57,336 nt of DNA from a virus, in IMG/VR virus record IMGVR_UViG_3300028790_000006, positions 1-57,336 of that record; one strand, given 5' to 3'. Both the position numbers and the translations under genes were made by a program. This document shows positions 14,299 to 22,847 of the stretch, one piece after another; positions within the stretch are counted from its first letter, which is position 1, and each line of letters opens with the position of its first letter. Under the pieces are notes generated by a model, which worked only from the letters and a program-made list of their open reading frames with translations, was not told the origin of the DNA and made no database searches.

Positions 14299-14311
14299 AT
14301 AGGATCAAGCC

Positions 14312-14917
14312 ATGCCTAACGATGTGACCCTGGTGGCCGACGGCCCGCAGAATGACCGGCTCGTCGCGCTCGCCACGGCGGCCAAGCTCATGGAGTCCTG
14401 TTTCTGCGGCGTGGCCGGCTGCACCACGGAGGGCGCGGTCGCCGCCGCGCAGCGGGTCACCGCAGTGGCCGACGTTTTCGTGCGGTACATCCGGGGCACG
14501 GTTAGGATCAAGTTCGGCCCTGCGGTCATCACCGAGCAGGATTCAGCAGACATCGTTCGAACCGTAGGAGGCAACATGGCAACCATCGACACCAGCCAGG
14601 TCGCGACGTGGACCGTCGACACCGAGGACGACCGGGGCTTTGACGTTGACGTCGCCCTAGACGTCACCAACTCCGACGACGCGGTGGCGACCGTCGAGTT
14701 CATCCCGGCCGCCGACGGCGAGCTGGCGAAGATCGTGGCCACCGCGGTGGGCCTCGGCTCGACCCTGATCACCGTGACCGCGCCGGGCAGCGACCCGCTG
14801 GTCACCGGCTCGCTCTCCCTGGACGTGGTCGCCGGTGGCGTCGCGACCATCGAGTTCGGCGAGGCCGAGGTCACCGAGCAGGTCACCACCCCGCCGCCGG
14901 CCGAGCCGGTCCTGTAG
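14312..14917 (+). CDS. Ig-like (bacterial Ig2-type) structural protein, possible dual start
   Basis: A 201-residue protein. The C-terminal part (from about residue 89) is a bacterial Ig-like repeat, with alternating beta strands and the SDDAVATVEF...AVGLGSTLITVTAPGSD pattern seen in decoration and tail proteins. TAGGAT (14300-14305) lies 6 bases before ATG 14312, suggesting a leaderless transcript. Inside the gene a strong ribosome site (TAGGAGG, 14566-14572) precedes an in-frame ATG at 14576, so a shorter product holding only the Ig-like domain may also be made. The N-terminal 88 residues have a CFCGVAGC segment. Confidence 0.6.
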   Translation: MPNDVTLVADGPQNDRLVALATAAKLMESCFCGVAGCTTEGAVAAAQRVTAVADVFVRYIRGTVRIKFGPAVITEQDSADIVRTVGGNMATIDTSQVATWTVDTEDDRGFDVDVALDVTNSDDAVATVEFIPAADGELAKIVATAVGLGSTLITVTAPGSDPLVTGSLSLDVVAGGVATIEFGEAEVTEQVTTPPPAEPVL

Positions 14918-15101
14918 TTCCCCCTAGCGCGACCGGGCCAGCCGTCCCGGATCTGCGCCGGATCAGCGCCGCCGCGTCTCCCCCGCCTGGTCGTATTCCC
15001 CGTTCGGCCAGGCGGTCGCGGTGGCGCTGTTCTGTGCCTGGCGGTGATCTCCGTCTACGATGGCGTCAACTGTCCGGCCACGGCGAACCACGGGGGTGAG
15101 C

Positions 15102-16709
15102 ATGCCGCAGAGCCTGCGTATGCCGGCCCTGATCGCCGCACCGACCCCGGCCGCCGACGTGGTGGTCGCCGCCGCCCAGGCGTACACCCCGACCGAGTGG
15201 CGTAACGCCCAGGTCTTCGGCGGCAACAACCCCTGGGAAAACGAGGCCTGGGGGTTCTGGGACACCCTCGGCGAGTTCTATCAGGCGGTCGACTGGCAGT
15301 CCCGGGCCATGTCCCGGATCCGGCTCGGCGCGGCCGAGGTGGTGCCCGGCGGCGACGAGCCGGAGATGCTGACCGAGGGCGCCGCGGCCGACCTCATGCA
15401 GTCGTTCTGCGGCGGCGCGCCCGGCCACTCGGCCTTCCTGCGCGCCATCACCCCGCAGATGCTCGTGCCCGGACAGGGCTGGCTGATCGCCGAACGCAAC
15501 GACCCGTTCGCCCCCCTGGCCACCGCGGACTGGGGCGTCTACTCCATGGACTGCGTACAGGGCCTCGGCTCGACCTTCCAGGTGCGGGTGGGCCCCGGCG
15601 CGTGGCGCTACCTGGCGCCAGACAACCTGCCCATGCGCATCTACAACCCACACCCGCGCTGGCCCTGGCTGGCCACCTCGTCCGCCCAGGCCGCCCTGCC
15701 GATCATGCGCCGCATTCACCTGATCGACTCACGCATCGTCGCCATGATGGTCAGCCGGCTGGCGATGAACGGGCTCATGCTCATCCCCGAAGAGGGCACG
15801 CTCGGGGTGCCCGACACGTACAAAGACGCGCCGGACCCGTTCGTCGCCATGTTGATCGACATCGCGTCGCGCAACATCGCCAACCCAGGGCAGGCGTCCG
15901 CCGGCATCCCGATCCCCGTGCGGTTCGCCGGCGAGCTGATCGACAAGTGGAAGATCCTCAAGCCCGATGACCCGCTCGACGAGTGGCTGCTCAAAGAGCG
16001 CACCGACGAGCTGGGCCGACTCGGCGACACGCTGGGCATCGCGCGGGAGCGCGTCACCGGCGGCATGGGCCAGCAGAATCACTGGAACGCGTGGCAGGTC
16101 AGCGAGGAAGAGGTCAACCTCGCGTTCTCTCCGCTGGCCGAAGTGATCTGCGGGGCGCTGACCAAGGCGTACCTGGTGCCGATGCTGACCGCGTCCGGCC
16201 AGTCCCTGGTGGGCCCGAACGGCGGCAAGCTCATCGCCTGGTACGACACCAGCGAGCTGGCCGCGCGCCCGGACAACAGCGCCAACGTGCGCCAGGCCTA
16301 CGTCGACGGCGTGGCCAACGAAGAGGCCTACCTGCGCGAGATCGGCCTGGGCGAGGCCGACGCGCTGCGCGACCCGGACGAGATCGAGACCTGGGCCTAC
16401 AAGCGCTTCATCGTCGGCGGCACCGCCGAGCTCGCCCCGGCGGGCCTGGCCGGTCTGACCGGCGTCCAGACTCCGGCGGCTGGGGCCGCGGCACCGCCGG
16501 CTGCATCCGGCGCACCGGCGACGGGGCCTTCGGTCTCGGCGTCAGAACCCGCGGCCCCAGCGGCCGGCCCCCCAGCCACGCGCGGCACACCCCCGCCGGC
16601 GCCGGTGACCGGTCCGCCGGCCATGGCCGCGTCCGGCGTGCTGCGCAAGGTGCTGGTCGAAGCCGGCGCGCTGAACGGGCACAACGGACACAATCCCCAG
16701 TCGGGGTAG
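15102..16709 (+). CDS. Portal protein
   Basis: A 535-residue protein between terminase and MuF genes, the standard portal position. The pattern fits actinophage portals: an N-terminal arm, YQAVDWQSRAMSRIRLGAAEVV, a conserved helical core (LIDSRIVAMMVSRLAMNGLMLIP), a clip-like region (LGRLGDTLGIARERVTGG) and a Pro/Ala-rich tail after about residue 460. I take ATG 15102, preceded by GGGGGTG at 6 bases, over an ATG at 15060 that overlaps a TACGAT box. The portal forms the 12-fold DNA channel at one capsid vertex. Confidence 0.85.
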   Translation: MPQSLRMPALIAAPTPAADVVVAAAQAYTPTEWRNAQVFGGNNPWENEAWGFWDTLGEFYQAVDWQSRAMSRIRLGAAEVVPGGDEPEMLTEGAAADLMQSFCGGAPGHSAFLRAITPQMLVPGQGWLIAERNDPFAPLATADWGVYSMDCVQGLGSTFQVRVGPGAWRYLAPDNLPMRIYNPHPRWPWLATSSAQAALPIMRRIHLIDSRIVAMMVSRLAMNGLMLIPEEGTLGVPDTYKDAPDPFVAMLIDIASRNIANPGQASAGIPIPVRFAGELIDKWKILKPDDPLDEWLLKERTDELGRLGDTLGIARERVTGGMGQQNHWNAWQVSEEEVNLAFSPLAEVICGALTKAYLVPMLTASGQSLVGPNGGKLIAWYDTSELAARPDNSANVRQAYVDGVANEEAYLREIGLGEADALRDPDEIETWAYKRFIVGGTAELAPAGLAGLTGVQTPAAGAAAPPAASGAPATGPSVSASEPAAPAAGPPATRGTPPPAPVTGPPAMAASGVLRKVLVEAGALNGHNGHNPQSG

Positions 16710-16712
16710 GCC

Positions 16713-19700
16713 GTGGTGCAGCGCGTTCAAGGCCTGCGCGATGACCAGATCATGGCCTGGGAGGCGCGTCTCGAGGCCCAGATGGTCGAGTCGTTGCAGG
16801 CCGTCATGGATAAGATCGCCGCCCGGATTGCGAAGATTCAGACGGCGTCAGCGCGCGTGCTCGTCGCGGTGGCGACCACCGGCCCGGACGGGGACGACGA
16901 CCCGCCGCCCATGACCGCCGAGCTGGAGATCCCGGCCCCGGTCCCGCAGCCCGAGACCATCCCGGCGACCCCGGACCTGCCGCCCGGCCAGCCCTACATC
17001 TCACCCGACGACCTGGCCTCCATCCCGCCGCTCTGGCAGCAGGCGGTGGCCGACCAGCTGCTGCCGCTGGCGGCCGAGGTCTTCGTGGACTCGGCGCTCA
17101 AGGTCCGGGCCGAGATGATCGACGCGCTGCCGCTGCGCAGCATCCCGGCCCTGGGCAGTCTGGCCGCCGAGCAGTACCTGGCCCAGGCGAAGAACACATT
17201 CGAGCAGGTCGGGGATCACCTGTGGGCCACCGCCCGGGCGCAGCTGTCGCAGGGCTTCGAGGCCGGCGAGTCCATCCCGCAGCTGGCCGACCGCCTGCGC
17301 CAGAGCGCCGGCCTGTCCGCCCGGACCGGCGTGCTGGTCGCCCGCACCCAGGTCATTGAGGCTTCAAACTCCGGCTCGATCGCCATGGCCCGGGTCAGCG
17401 GCATCGAGATGCTCAAAGAGTGGATCGCCACCCCCGACCTGCGCACCCGCCCCACCCACCTGGCGGCGGATGGCCAGCGGGTCGCGCTCTCGGCCCCGTT
17501 CCTGGTCGGCGGCTTCACCTGCGACTTTCCGGCCGCCCCGAACCTGCCGCCCTCCGAGCGGTATTCGTGCCGCTGCACCCAGGGCTACGTCATCCCGGAC
17601 CGGGAAAAGGCGCCGCCGCGTGCGGATCCGCTGACTGAACTGCCTGGCACCAGCGCGCCGGCCACGATCGACGACCTGGCGGCTGAGCAGTCCGCCCGCC
17701 TCGGCGAGATCATCGACGACCAGCACCAGCAGCTCGAAGCCGTCATCGACGACGTGCACGAGCGCTTTCAGCGTCGATTCCTGGCCAAGCCGGCCGGCCC
17801 GGGGTTCGACCAGCCCGCGTACGGCGACCATCCGCCCGGCTATGTCCGGCCGTCGCTGCAGGCCGCGAAGACGCCGCGCCAGCTGCGCAAGGTCTGGCAG
17901 GACGAGGTTCAGGCCGTCACCGGATACCCGTTTTTCGTGGACGCGATGCCGCGCGGGATCTCCATGGCCACGGCGCGCGAGTACGCCGAGGGCACGCTGC
18001 AGATGTTCGCCCAGTTCCCGGCGGCCAAAATGGATCGGATTCACTGGTTCGACGAACCGACCGGCCCCTACGCCCGGGTCCGGACCGGCGGCCACGCCAT
18101 CGAGATCAACATGCGCTACGCGGCCGAGTCGGCGCGGTCGCGGTTCCTGGCCTCGCGCAGGAAGGACGTGGTCGCGTGGGAGACGCGGCCCACCGCGTGG
18201 AGCGTGCGCAACGACGTCCCCGCGCAGGGCGTCATCTATCACGAGTTCGCCCACATCATCGACGAGGAGAACCTGCGCCGGGCCATCCATCCTCAACTGG
18301 TCCCGCTGATGATCCGCCACGCCCAGCGCGAGGGCGTCACCGACATCGACGACCTGATCAAGCGTCGGGTCTCGACGTACGCGACCGAGAGCCATCACGA
18401 GCTCATCGCCGAGGCCACCACCGATGTCATGGTGAACGGGTCGGCCGCGTCTGCCATGTCGCGCGAGATTTTCGACCTGATGCGGGCCGAGTACCGCCGG
18501 CGCGGCTACGAGATCCGCGACGCCGCGCCCGACCTCGACGCAGACCTGGCGGCCGAGGCCGAAGCGGCCGGCAACGTATTCCCGAAGGCGCCGAGCCTGG
18601 CCAGCCGCACCGTCGCCGACCTGCGGGCGCTGGCCAGGGAGCGCGGCATCACCGTGCCGGCCGGCACGCGCAAAGCCGACCTGGTGCGCCTGCTCGACGA
18701 GTCCCCGCCCGGTCCAGCGGTCTCGGCGCCTGCGGTTCGCAGCGCTCGGTCGATCACCGACCTAGCTAATGAGACCCCGATCCGCGTCACGCCACTTGAG
18801 GGCGGCGTCACGGCGAAGGTCGAGCGACTCGACTTCGCAGGAGGTGATTCGGCCGTCCGCAAGGACTACATGGGGTTGCGCTCCGGTGGAGCGGAAGCGC
18901 TGCGTGACGCTGACCACCGCGTGTCGTCCGAGGTGCTGGCCGCTGATGTACTCCGTGCCGTTGGCGTGCGGGCACCAGCCGTGGTCCGGCTCAACGATCA
19001 CACACTGCTCATGGACTTTGTCGCTGGAGATCAGGGCGGGGCTGACGGCGTTCTCAAGGCGCCGGCGGCCATCGTGCGTAGCGCGGAGGGACGTCGACTG
19101 GGGCTGGCCGACGCGATCATGGGCCACCGGGACCGGGCCGGCGGCAACTGGATGCGCGCGCCGGACGGCGGCATCGTGGCCATCGACAATGGCGGAGCCT
19201 TCGGCGGCGTCGGCGCGGACCGGGCCGCAGCGGGCAACCCTTTCACGTCCTTCCTGATGGGTCCATATGAGGAGTCCCCCTGGAAGGCCAGGATTGAGCT
19301 TCCGTCCGATATCGACCTGGCGGAGATCCGGCGGAAGCTGCTGGCCCTGCGGCCGAGATTTGACGATGCCGGATTCCAGCGCCAGTTCAAAGACATGCTG
19401 GGTCGTCTCGATGAGGTCGGGCGCCGCGCCGTCCGCGTTCCACCCGCGCCGCGTCTCGCCCCCGACGTCGACCTGATCCCCGGCGCCCCCGGGCCGGCAT
19501 CCGCGCCGGTCGCCGGTCCGCGTCTGGCCACCATGAAGGTCGGTGAGCTGCGCGACCTGGCCCGGGCCCGCGGCATTCCCGACGCGGCCAAGCTGCGCAA
19601 GGCCGACCTGGTCAAGGCGCTCGAGGCCTCGGGCGCCGGACCCGACCTCGCCGACGTGGCCCGGACCAGGCAGGCCGTGATCGACGACCGGCGCGCCGTC

Positions 19701-21380
19701 GCCACCGCCCTGTCCGAGGCGTCCGAGCTGCTGGCCAACGGGGCCAGCGAGCGTGCCCTGGGCGCCCGGTCCGGCCAGATCCTGGGACGCGTCTCGGGCC
19801 AGGTCGCTGACGATCTGGCGCCGCTGGCCACGGCCATGCGCGGCGGGGATGCGGCGGCCATCCGGACCGCGCTGGACGACCTGGCCACGCGGCGCGGCCT
19901 GCGGCCCGTCGTGCCCGACGGCGATGCGGTGCCGTTCGACGCCAAGACCATGGAGCTGCTGCCGGGCACCTCGCGCCCGCCCGCCGGCACGCTGGTGCGC
20001 GTCGTGCGACTCGGCTATGAGGTCGACATCAACGGCGAGACGGTGCAGCTCGGGAAGGCCGTCGTCGACCCGCTCAGCGCCGACGAGATCGCCGCCGTGC
20101 AGCGCCGGGCCACGCGGGCCGCGGCGCGGGAGCGCAACCGCCTGATCGAGTCGCGCGCCGCCACCGCGCGCCTGCTGGCCTCGGTCGACGAACTCGTGGC
20201 GAAAGGTGCCAGCCGCTCGGCCATTCGGGAGCGCCTCGACCCGGCCCTGCGCCAGGCCGAGCAGGAGTTCGCCGGCGCGGACGACGCGGTGGCCAAGGCG
20301 CTGCTCGACGCGCTCGAGACCGGCGACACGGCCAAGCTTAAGAGCGCGATCACGCGGTCCGGGACCAGCGTGAAGATCAAGGCGGTCAGCAAGGCCGGGG
20401 CGAAGGCGAAGTTCGACCCCGACACCATGGAGGCCGTCGGCGGCGTCGACATTCCGGCCGGCGCGGCCGTCCAGGTGGTGCGGCGCGGTTCGACCTTGAC
20501 CCTGCCTGACGGCGAGGTCATCACGCTGTCGAAGCCGCAGGTGACGGTCGTTGGGAAGCCGACGGCGCAGGCCGCCCCGGCTGCTCGACTCGCCCCCGGC
20601 GAGTCACTGGCTGAGCGGACGCAGGCGGTCGCACGCCTGCAGTCCCAGACTCCGACCGCCGAACGCCAGCTTGGCGGCGGCCTCGTCGGGGAGGTCGACA
20701 TGCTGACCTATCCCGACGGCATCAGGGCGGTACGAAAGCGCCTCTTCGGTCGCCGGGCCGAGGCGACGGCCGCCCAGCGCCAGTTTGAGATCGACGCCGA
20801 AGTCTTCGGCCCGTCGGTGCTCGACGCCGTGAGCGTGCGCGCGCCGGGCGTCGTCCGCAGCGGTGACGGCGAGATTCTCATGGAGTTCCTGGACGGCGAC
20901 ACCTTCGCTAGCAAGTATCCCGACTTCGGTTACGGCAACCCAGAGCACTGGGACGTGGTGGTGACGGCCAAGTACGCCGATACCGCGGACGGTCGGATGA
21001 TCGGGTTGGCCGACTACCTCATGGGCAACACGGACAGAAACGCGGGGAACTGGATCATCCAGGCGGATGGCTCATATGCCGGTATTGATCACGGTTACGC
21101 GTTCCTTGGTCAGCGCGGCACCGATGTGCCGTCCGGGTTCTTCACCCGCTACCTGCACGATGGCCCGTCGAAGGCCGGCCCCGGTTATGTCCTGCGGTCC
21201 CAGGTCGACTTGAATCCTGCCGACCTCGCGGTGGTGCGCTCGCGCCTGGCCGCCCAGCGCGCCCAGTACGTCGAGGCCGGTCGCAAAACCTGGCACGACG
21301 CGATCATGCGGCGGCTGCGCGAGGTCGAAAAGCGAGCCGATCCCGCCGCGCCCGTTCGCATCGCAGGGCTGGCCAAGTGA
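16713..21380 (+). CDS. MuF-like head protein fused to HExxH peptidase, kinase-like, Rho-N/SAP and GrpE-like modules
   Basis: A 1,555-residue protein directly after the portal. Residues about 190-300 match the phage Mu gpF minor-head domain (GVLVARTQVIEASNSG, ending at CRCTQGYV). About residue 509 is HEFAH in a zinc-peptidase context with NExLIAEATTD-like sequence downstream. Two Rho-N/SAP modules lie near residues 628-660 and 940-970. Two kinase-like domains follow HipA/PI-kinase logic: HRDRAGGNW then AIDNGGAF (about 805-834), and NTDRNAGNW then GIDHGYAF (about 1430-1460), each with upstream VRK. Two GrpE-like beta modules (FDAKTME, FDPDTME) lie between them. MuF proteins can be injected with DNA. 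Enzyme activity is inferred from motifs only. Confidence 0.8.
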   Translation: MVQRVQGLRDDQIMAWEARLEAQMVESLQAVMDKIAARIAKIQTASARVLVAVATTGPDGDDDPPPMTAELEIPAPVPQPETIPATPDLPPGQPYISPDDLASIPPLWQQAVADQLLPLAAEVFVDSALKVRAEMIDALPLRSIPALGSLAAEQYLAQAKNTFEQVGDHLWATARAQLSQGFEAGESIPQLADRLRQSAGLSARTGVLVARTQVIEASNSGSIAMARVSGIEMLKEWIATPDLRTRPTHLAADGQRVALSAPFLVGGFTCDFPAAPNLPPSERYSCRCTQGYVIPDREKAPPRADPLTELPGTSAPATIDDLAAEQSARLGEIIDDQHQQLEAVIDDVHERFQRRFLAKPAGPGFDQPAYGDHPPGYVRPSLQAAKTPRQLRKVWQDEVQAVTGYPFFVDAMPRGISMATAREYAEGTLQMFAQFPAAKMDRIHWFDEPTGPYARVRTGGHAIEINMRYAAESARSRFLASRRKDVVAWETRPTAWSVRNDVPAQGVIYHEFAHIIDEENLRRAIHPQLVPLMIRHAQREGVTDIDDLIKRRVSTYATESHHELIAEATTDVMVNGSAASAMSREIFDLMRAEYRRRGYEIRDAAPDLDADLAAEAEAAGNVFPKAPSLASRTVADLRALARERGITVPAGTRKADLVRLLDESPPGPAVSAPAVRSARSITDLANETPIRVTPLEGGVTAKVERLDFAGGDSAVRKDYMGLRSGGAEALRDADHRVSSEVLAADVLRAVGVRAPAVVRLNDHTLLMDFVAGDQGGADGVLKAPAAIVRSAEGRRLGLADAIMGHRDRAGGNWMRAPDGGIVAIDNGGAFGGVGADRAAAGNPFTSFLMGPYEESPWKARIELPSDIDLAEIRRKLLALRPRFDDAGFQRQFKDMLGRLDEVGRRAVRVPPAPRLAPDVDLIPGAPGPASAPVAGPRLATMKVGELRDLARARGIPDAAKLRKADLVKALEASGAGPDLADVARTRQAVIDDRRAVATALSEASELLANGASERALGARSGQILGRVSGQVADDLAPLATAMRGGDAAAIRTALDDLATRRGLRPVVPDGDAVPFDAKTMELLPGTSRPPAGTLVRVVRLGYEVDINGETVQLGKAVVDPLSADEIAAVQRRATRAAARERNRLIESRAATARLLASVDELVAKGASRSAIRERLDPALRQAEQEFAGADDAVAKALLDALETGDTAKLKSAITRSGTSVKIKAVSKAGAKAKFDPDTMEAVGGVDIPAGAAVQVVRRGSTLTLPDGEVITLSKPQVTVVGKPTAQAAPAARLAPGESLAERTQAVARLQSQTPTAERQLGGGLVGEVDMLTYPDGIRAVRKRLFGRRAEATAAQRQFEIDAEVFGPSVLDAVSVRAPGVVRSGDGEILMEFLDGDTFASKYPDFGYGNPEHWDVVVTAKYADTADGRMIGLADYLMGNTDRNAGNWIIQADGSYAGIDHGYAFLGQRGTDVPSGFFTRYLHDGPSKAGPGYVLRSQVDLNPADLAVVRSRLAAQRAQYVEAGRKTWHDAIMRRLREVEKRADPAAPVRIAGLAK

Positions 21381-21607
21381 CGTACCATGCGGTCATGAAG
21401 CGGGACCTGGTCTCAGTGCGGCATCCGCGCACCGCGCTCGGCGCGGTGGTCAGCGACGCCCGGGGCAGGCGCTTTGAGGGCCAGGCGGCCAACGTGCTGC
21501 GCGGCCCGATCAACGAGTTCGGCGAGGCAGCGGTGATCGCCGATGTCATGGAGCACGGCTGGGCCAACGCGGCGGGGCTCTACTTCGCCGAGCCGGTGCC
21601 ATCGTGA
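21377..21607 (+). CDS. Small hypothetical protein after the MuF gene
   Basis: A 76-residue protein starts at a GTG overlapping the MuF stop; an ATG at 21396 is an alternative and has TACCAT 6 bases upstream. It contains AANVLRGPINEFGEAAVIADVMEHGWANA. No family is recognised. It overlaps the next gene by GTGA, so it belongs to the head operon. Confidence 0.55.
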   Translation: MTYHAVMKRDLVSVRHPRTALGAVVSDARGRRFEGQAANVLRGPINEFGEAAVIADVMEHGWANAAGLYFAEPVPS

Positions 21608-21858
21608 CCGGCCCGCTGCCACACATCGGCCTCGGTACTGGTTTCGCCCGGTCGCTGTATCCCGACGGCAACACCCTCGACGAGGCCGCGGCCAGCGCGA
21701 CCGCCGCGTTCCAGATGCTGGCCAACATGCTCATGGGCCCGCCCGGTCGCCCCAGCGCCCGCGTGCCCGACGTCGAGCCTGAGGTCATCGACGAGCGCGG
21801 CCCGATCCGCGTGCGGGCCGCGGTCGGCCGACCCGTCCTCGAGATCGAGCAGGCATGA
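21604..21858 (+). CDS. Small hypothetical protein
   Basis: An 84-residue protein is GTGA-coupled upstream and ATGA-coupled downstream. It has a helical middle (EAAASATAAFQMLANML) and an acidic, proline-containing tail. I recognise no domain. The tight coupling suggests it is needed in the same amounts as its head-operon neighbours. Confidence 0.5.
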   Translation: MTGPLPHIGLGTGFARSLYPDGNTLDEAAASATAAFQMLANMLMGPPGRPSARVPDVEPEVIDERGPIRVRAAVGRPVLEIEQA

Positions 21859-22823
21859 GCGCCCGCGCGCAGGCTCAGTGCGCCCCGTCGTGCGCCCGCT
21901 ACCGGTCACCGTTCAGCGAGGAGAACCTGACCGGGCTGACGCGCCCGTTCTGCGCCGCCTTCCCCGACGGCATCCCGGCGGCCATCTGGGACAACCAGGC
22001 TGACCACCGCGAGCCCTACGAGGGCGACCACGGTCTGCGGTGGGAGAGCCTCGACGGGCAGGCCTTCCCCACCTACGCGTTCGGCCCTGGCATACTCGAC
22101 CGCGTGACGGATCAAGCGGTGACGGCGGCGGCCGACGTGCTCGACGGCGCGATGATCGCGCTGGTTCCCAGCGCTCCAGATCTCGAGCGTCTCGCGATAT
22201 CCGGGGGCGAGACGCTCGACCAGCTCCACCTGACCGTGCTCTTTCTGGGCGACGCCGCCGCTATCGACGAGCCGACCCGCCAGGCCCTGCGCGACTGGGC
22301 GGCCGAGGTGGTCGGCCCGTGGGACAGCGTGGCTGGCGACGCGTTCGCCCCGGCCGTGTTCAACCCGGCCGGCGATGAGCCGTGCGTGGTCATGATCGTG
22401 GGCGGGGCTGAGGTGGCCGAGTTCCATGAGACCGCCCTCGCTGACGTGAGCGAGTTTTTCGCGCTGCCCGACCAGCACCAGCCCTACATCCCGCACGTCA
22501 CCCTGGCCTACGTGACGCCGGACGGGGCGCCCGGCGTCGGTGCGATCGACATTGACGAGCTCGGCCGCACTGGCCCCATCACCTTCGACCGCCTGCGTCT
22601 CGCCTTCGGGGGCGAGGTGTTCGACGTGCCGTTCGCTGAGCCCGGCGGCGCGTCGGATGAGCTGGCCACGGTTGCTGAGACGCAGGACGAGCCGTCGGAC
22701 GTCCGGCTTGAGCCAGCGCCGGCGACCGTGGCCAGCGCCAACCCGGACCGCGAACTCTTCGACGGGTGCCTGCGATGCTTCCGCCTCGCGCATCATGGAG
22801 AGTGCGCCCGGTCGGCGCTATGA
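21855..22823 (+). CDS. 2H phosphoesterase (2'-5' RNA ligase-like) domain protein
   Basis: A 322-residue protein. The first 75 residues have two cysteine pairs and an IPAAIWDNQADHREPYEGDHG segment common in actinophage head-region proteins. Residues about 95-260 form a 2H phosphoesterase, with LHLTVLFLG and PHVTLAYV giving the two HxT active-site motifs about 90 residues apart. Members hydrolyse 2'-5' or cyclic phosphodiester bonds of nucleotides or RNA. The C-terminus has a short CLRC...HHGEC cluster. Located beside the MuF effector-like gene, it could be packaged in the head or act on host nucleotides such as signalling cyclic oligonucleotides; this is inference. Confidence 0.8.
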   Translation: MSARAQAQCAPSCARYRSPFSEENLTGLTRPFCAAFPDGIPAAIWDNQADHREPYEGDHGLRWESLDGQAFPTYAFGPGILDRVTDQAVTAAADVLDGAMIALVPSAPDLERLAISGGETLDQLHLTVLFLGDAAAIDEPTRQALRDWAAEVVGPWDSVAGDAFAPAVFNPAGDEPCVVMIVGGAEVAEFHETALADVSEFFALPDQHQPYIPHVTLAYVTPDGAPGVGAIDIDELGRTGPITFDRLRLAFGGEVFDVPFAEPGGASDELATVAETQDEPSDVRLEPAPATVASANPDRELFDGCLRCFRLAHHGECARSAL

Positions 22824-22847
22824 TCACGGCACCGACCGGGGGTGACC

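Noticed and set aside
15060-15101. ATG 15060 as portal start
   Set aside because: It overlaps a TACGAT box and lacks a ribosome site, whereas ATG 15102 has GGGGGTG at good spacing.
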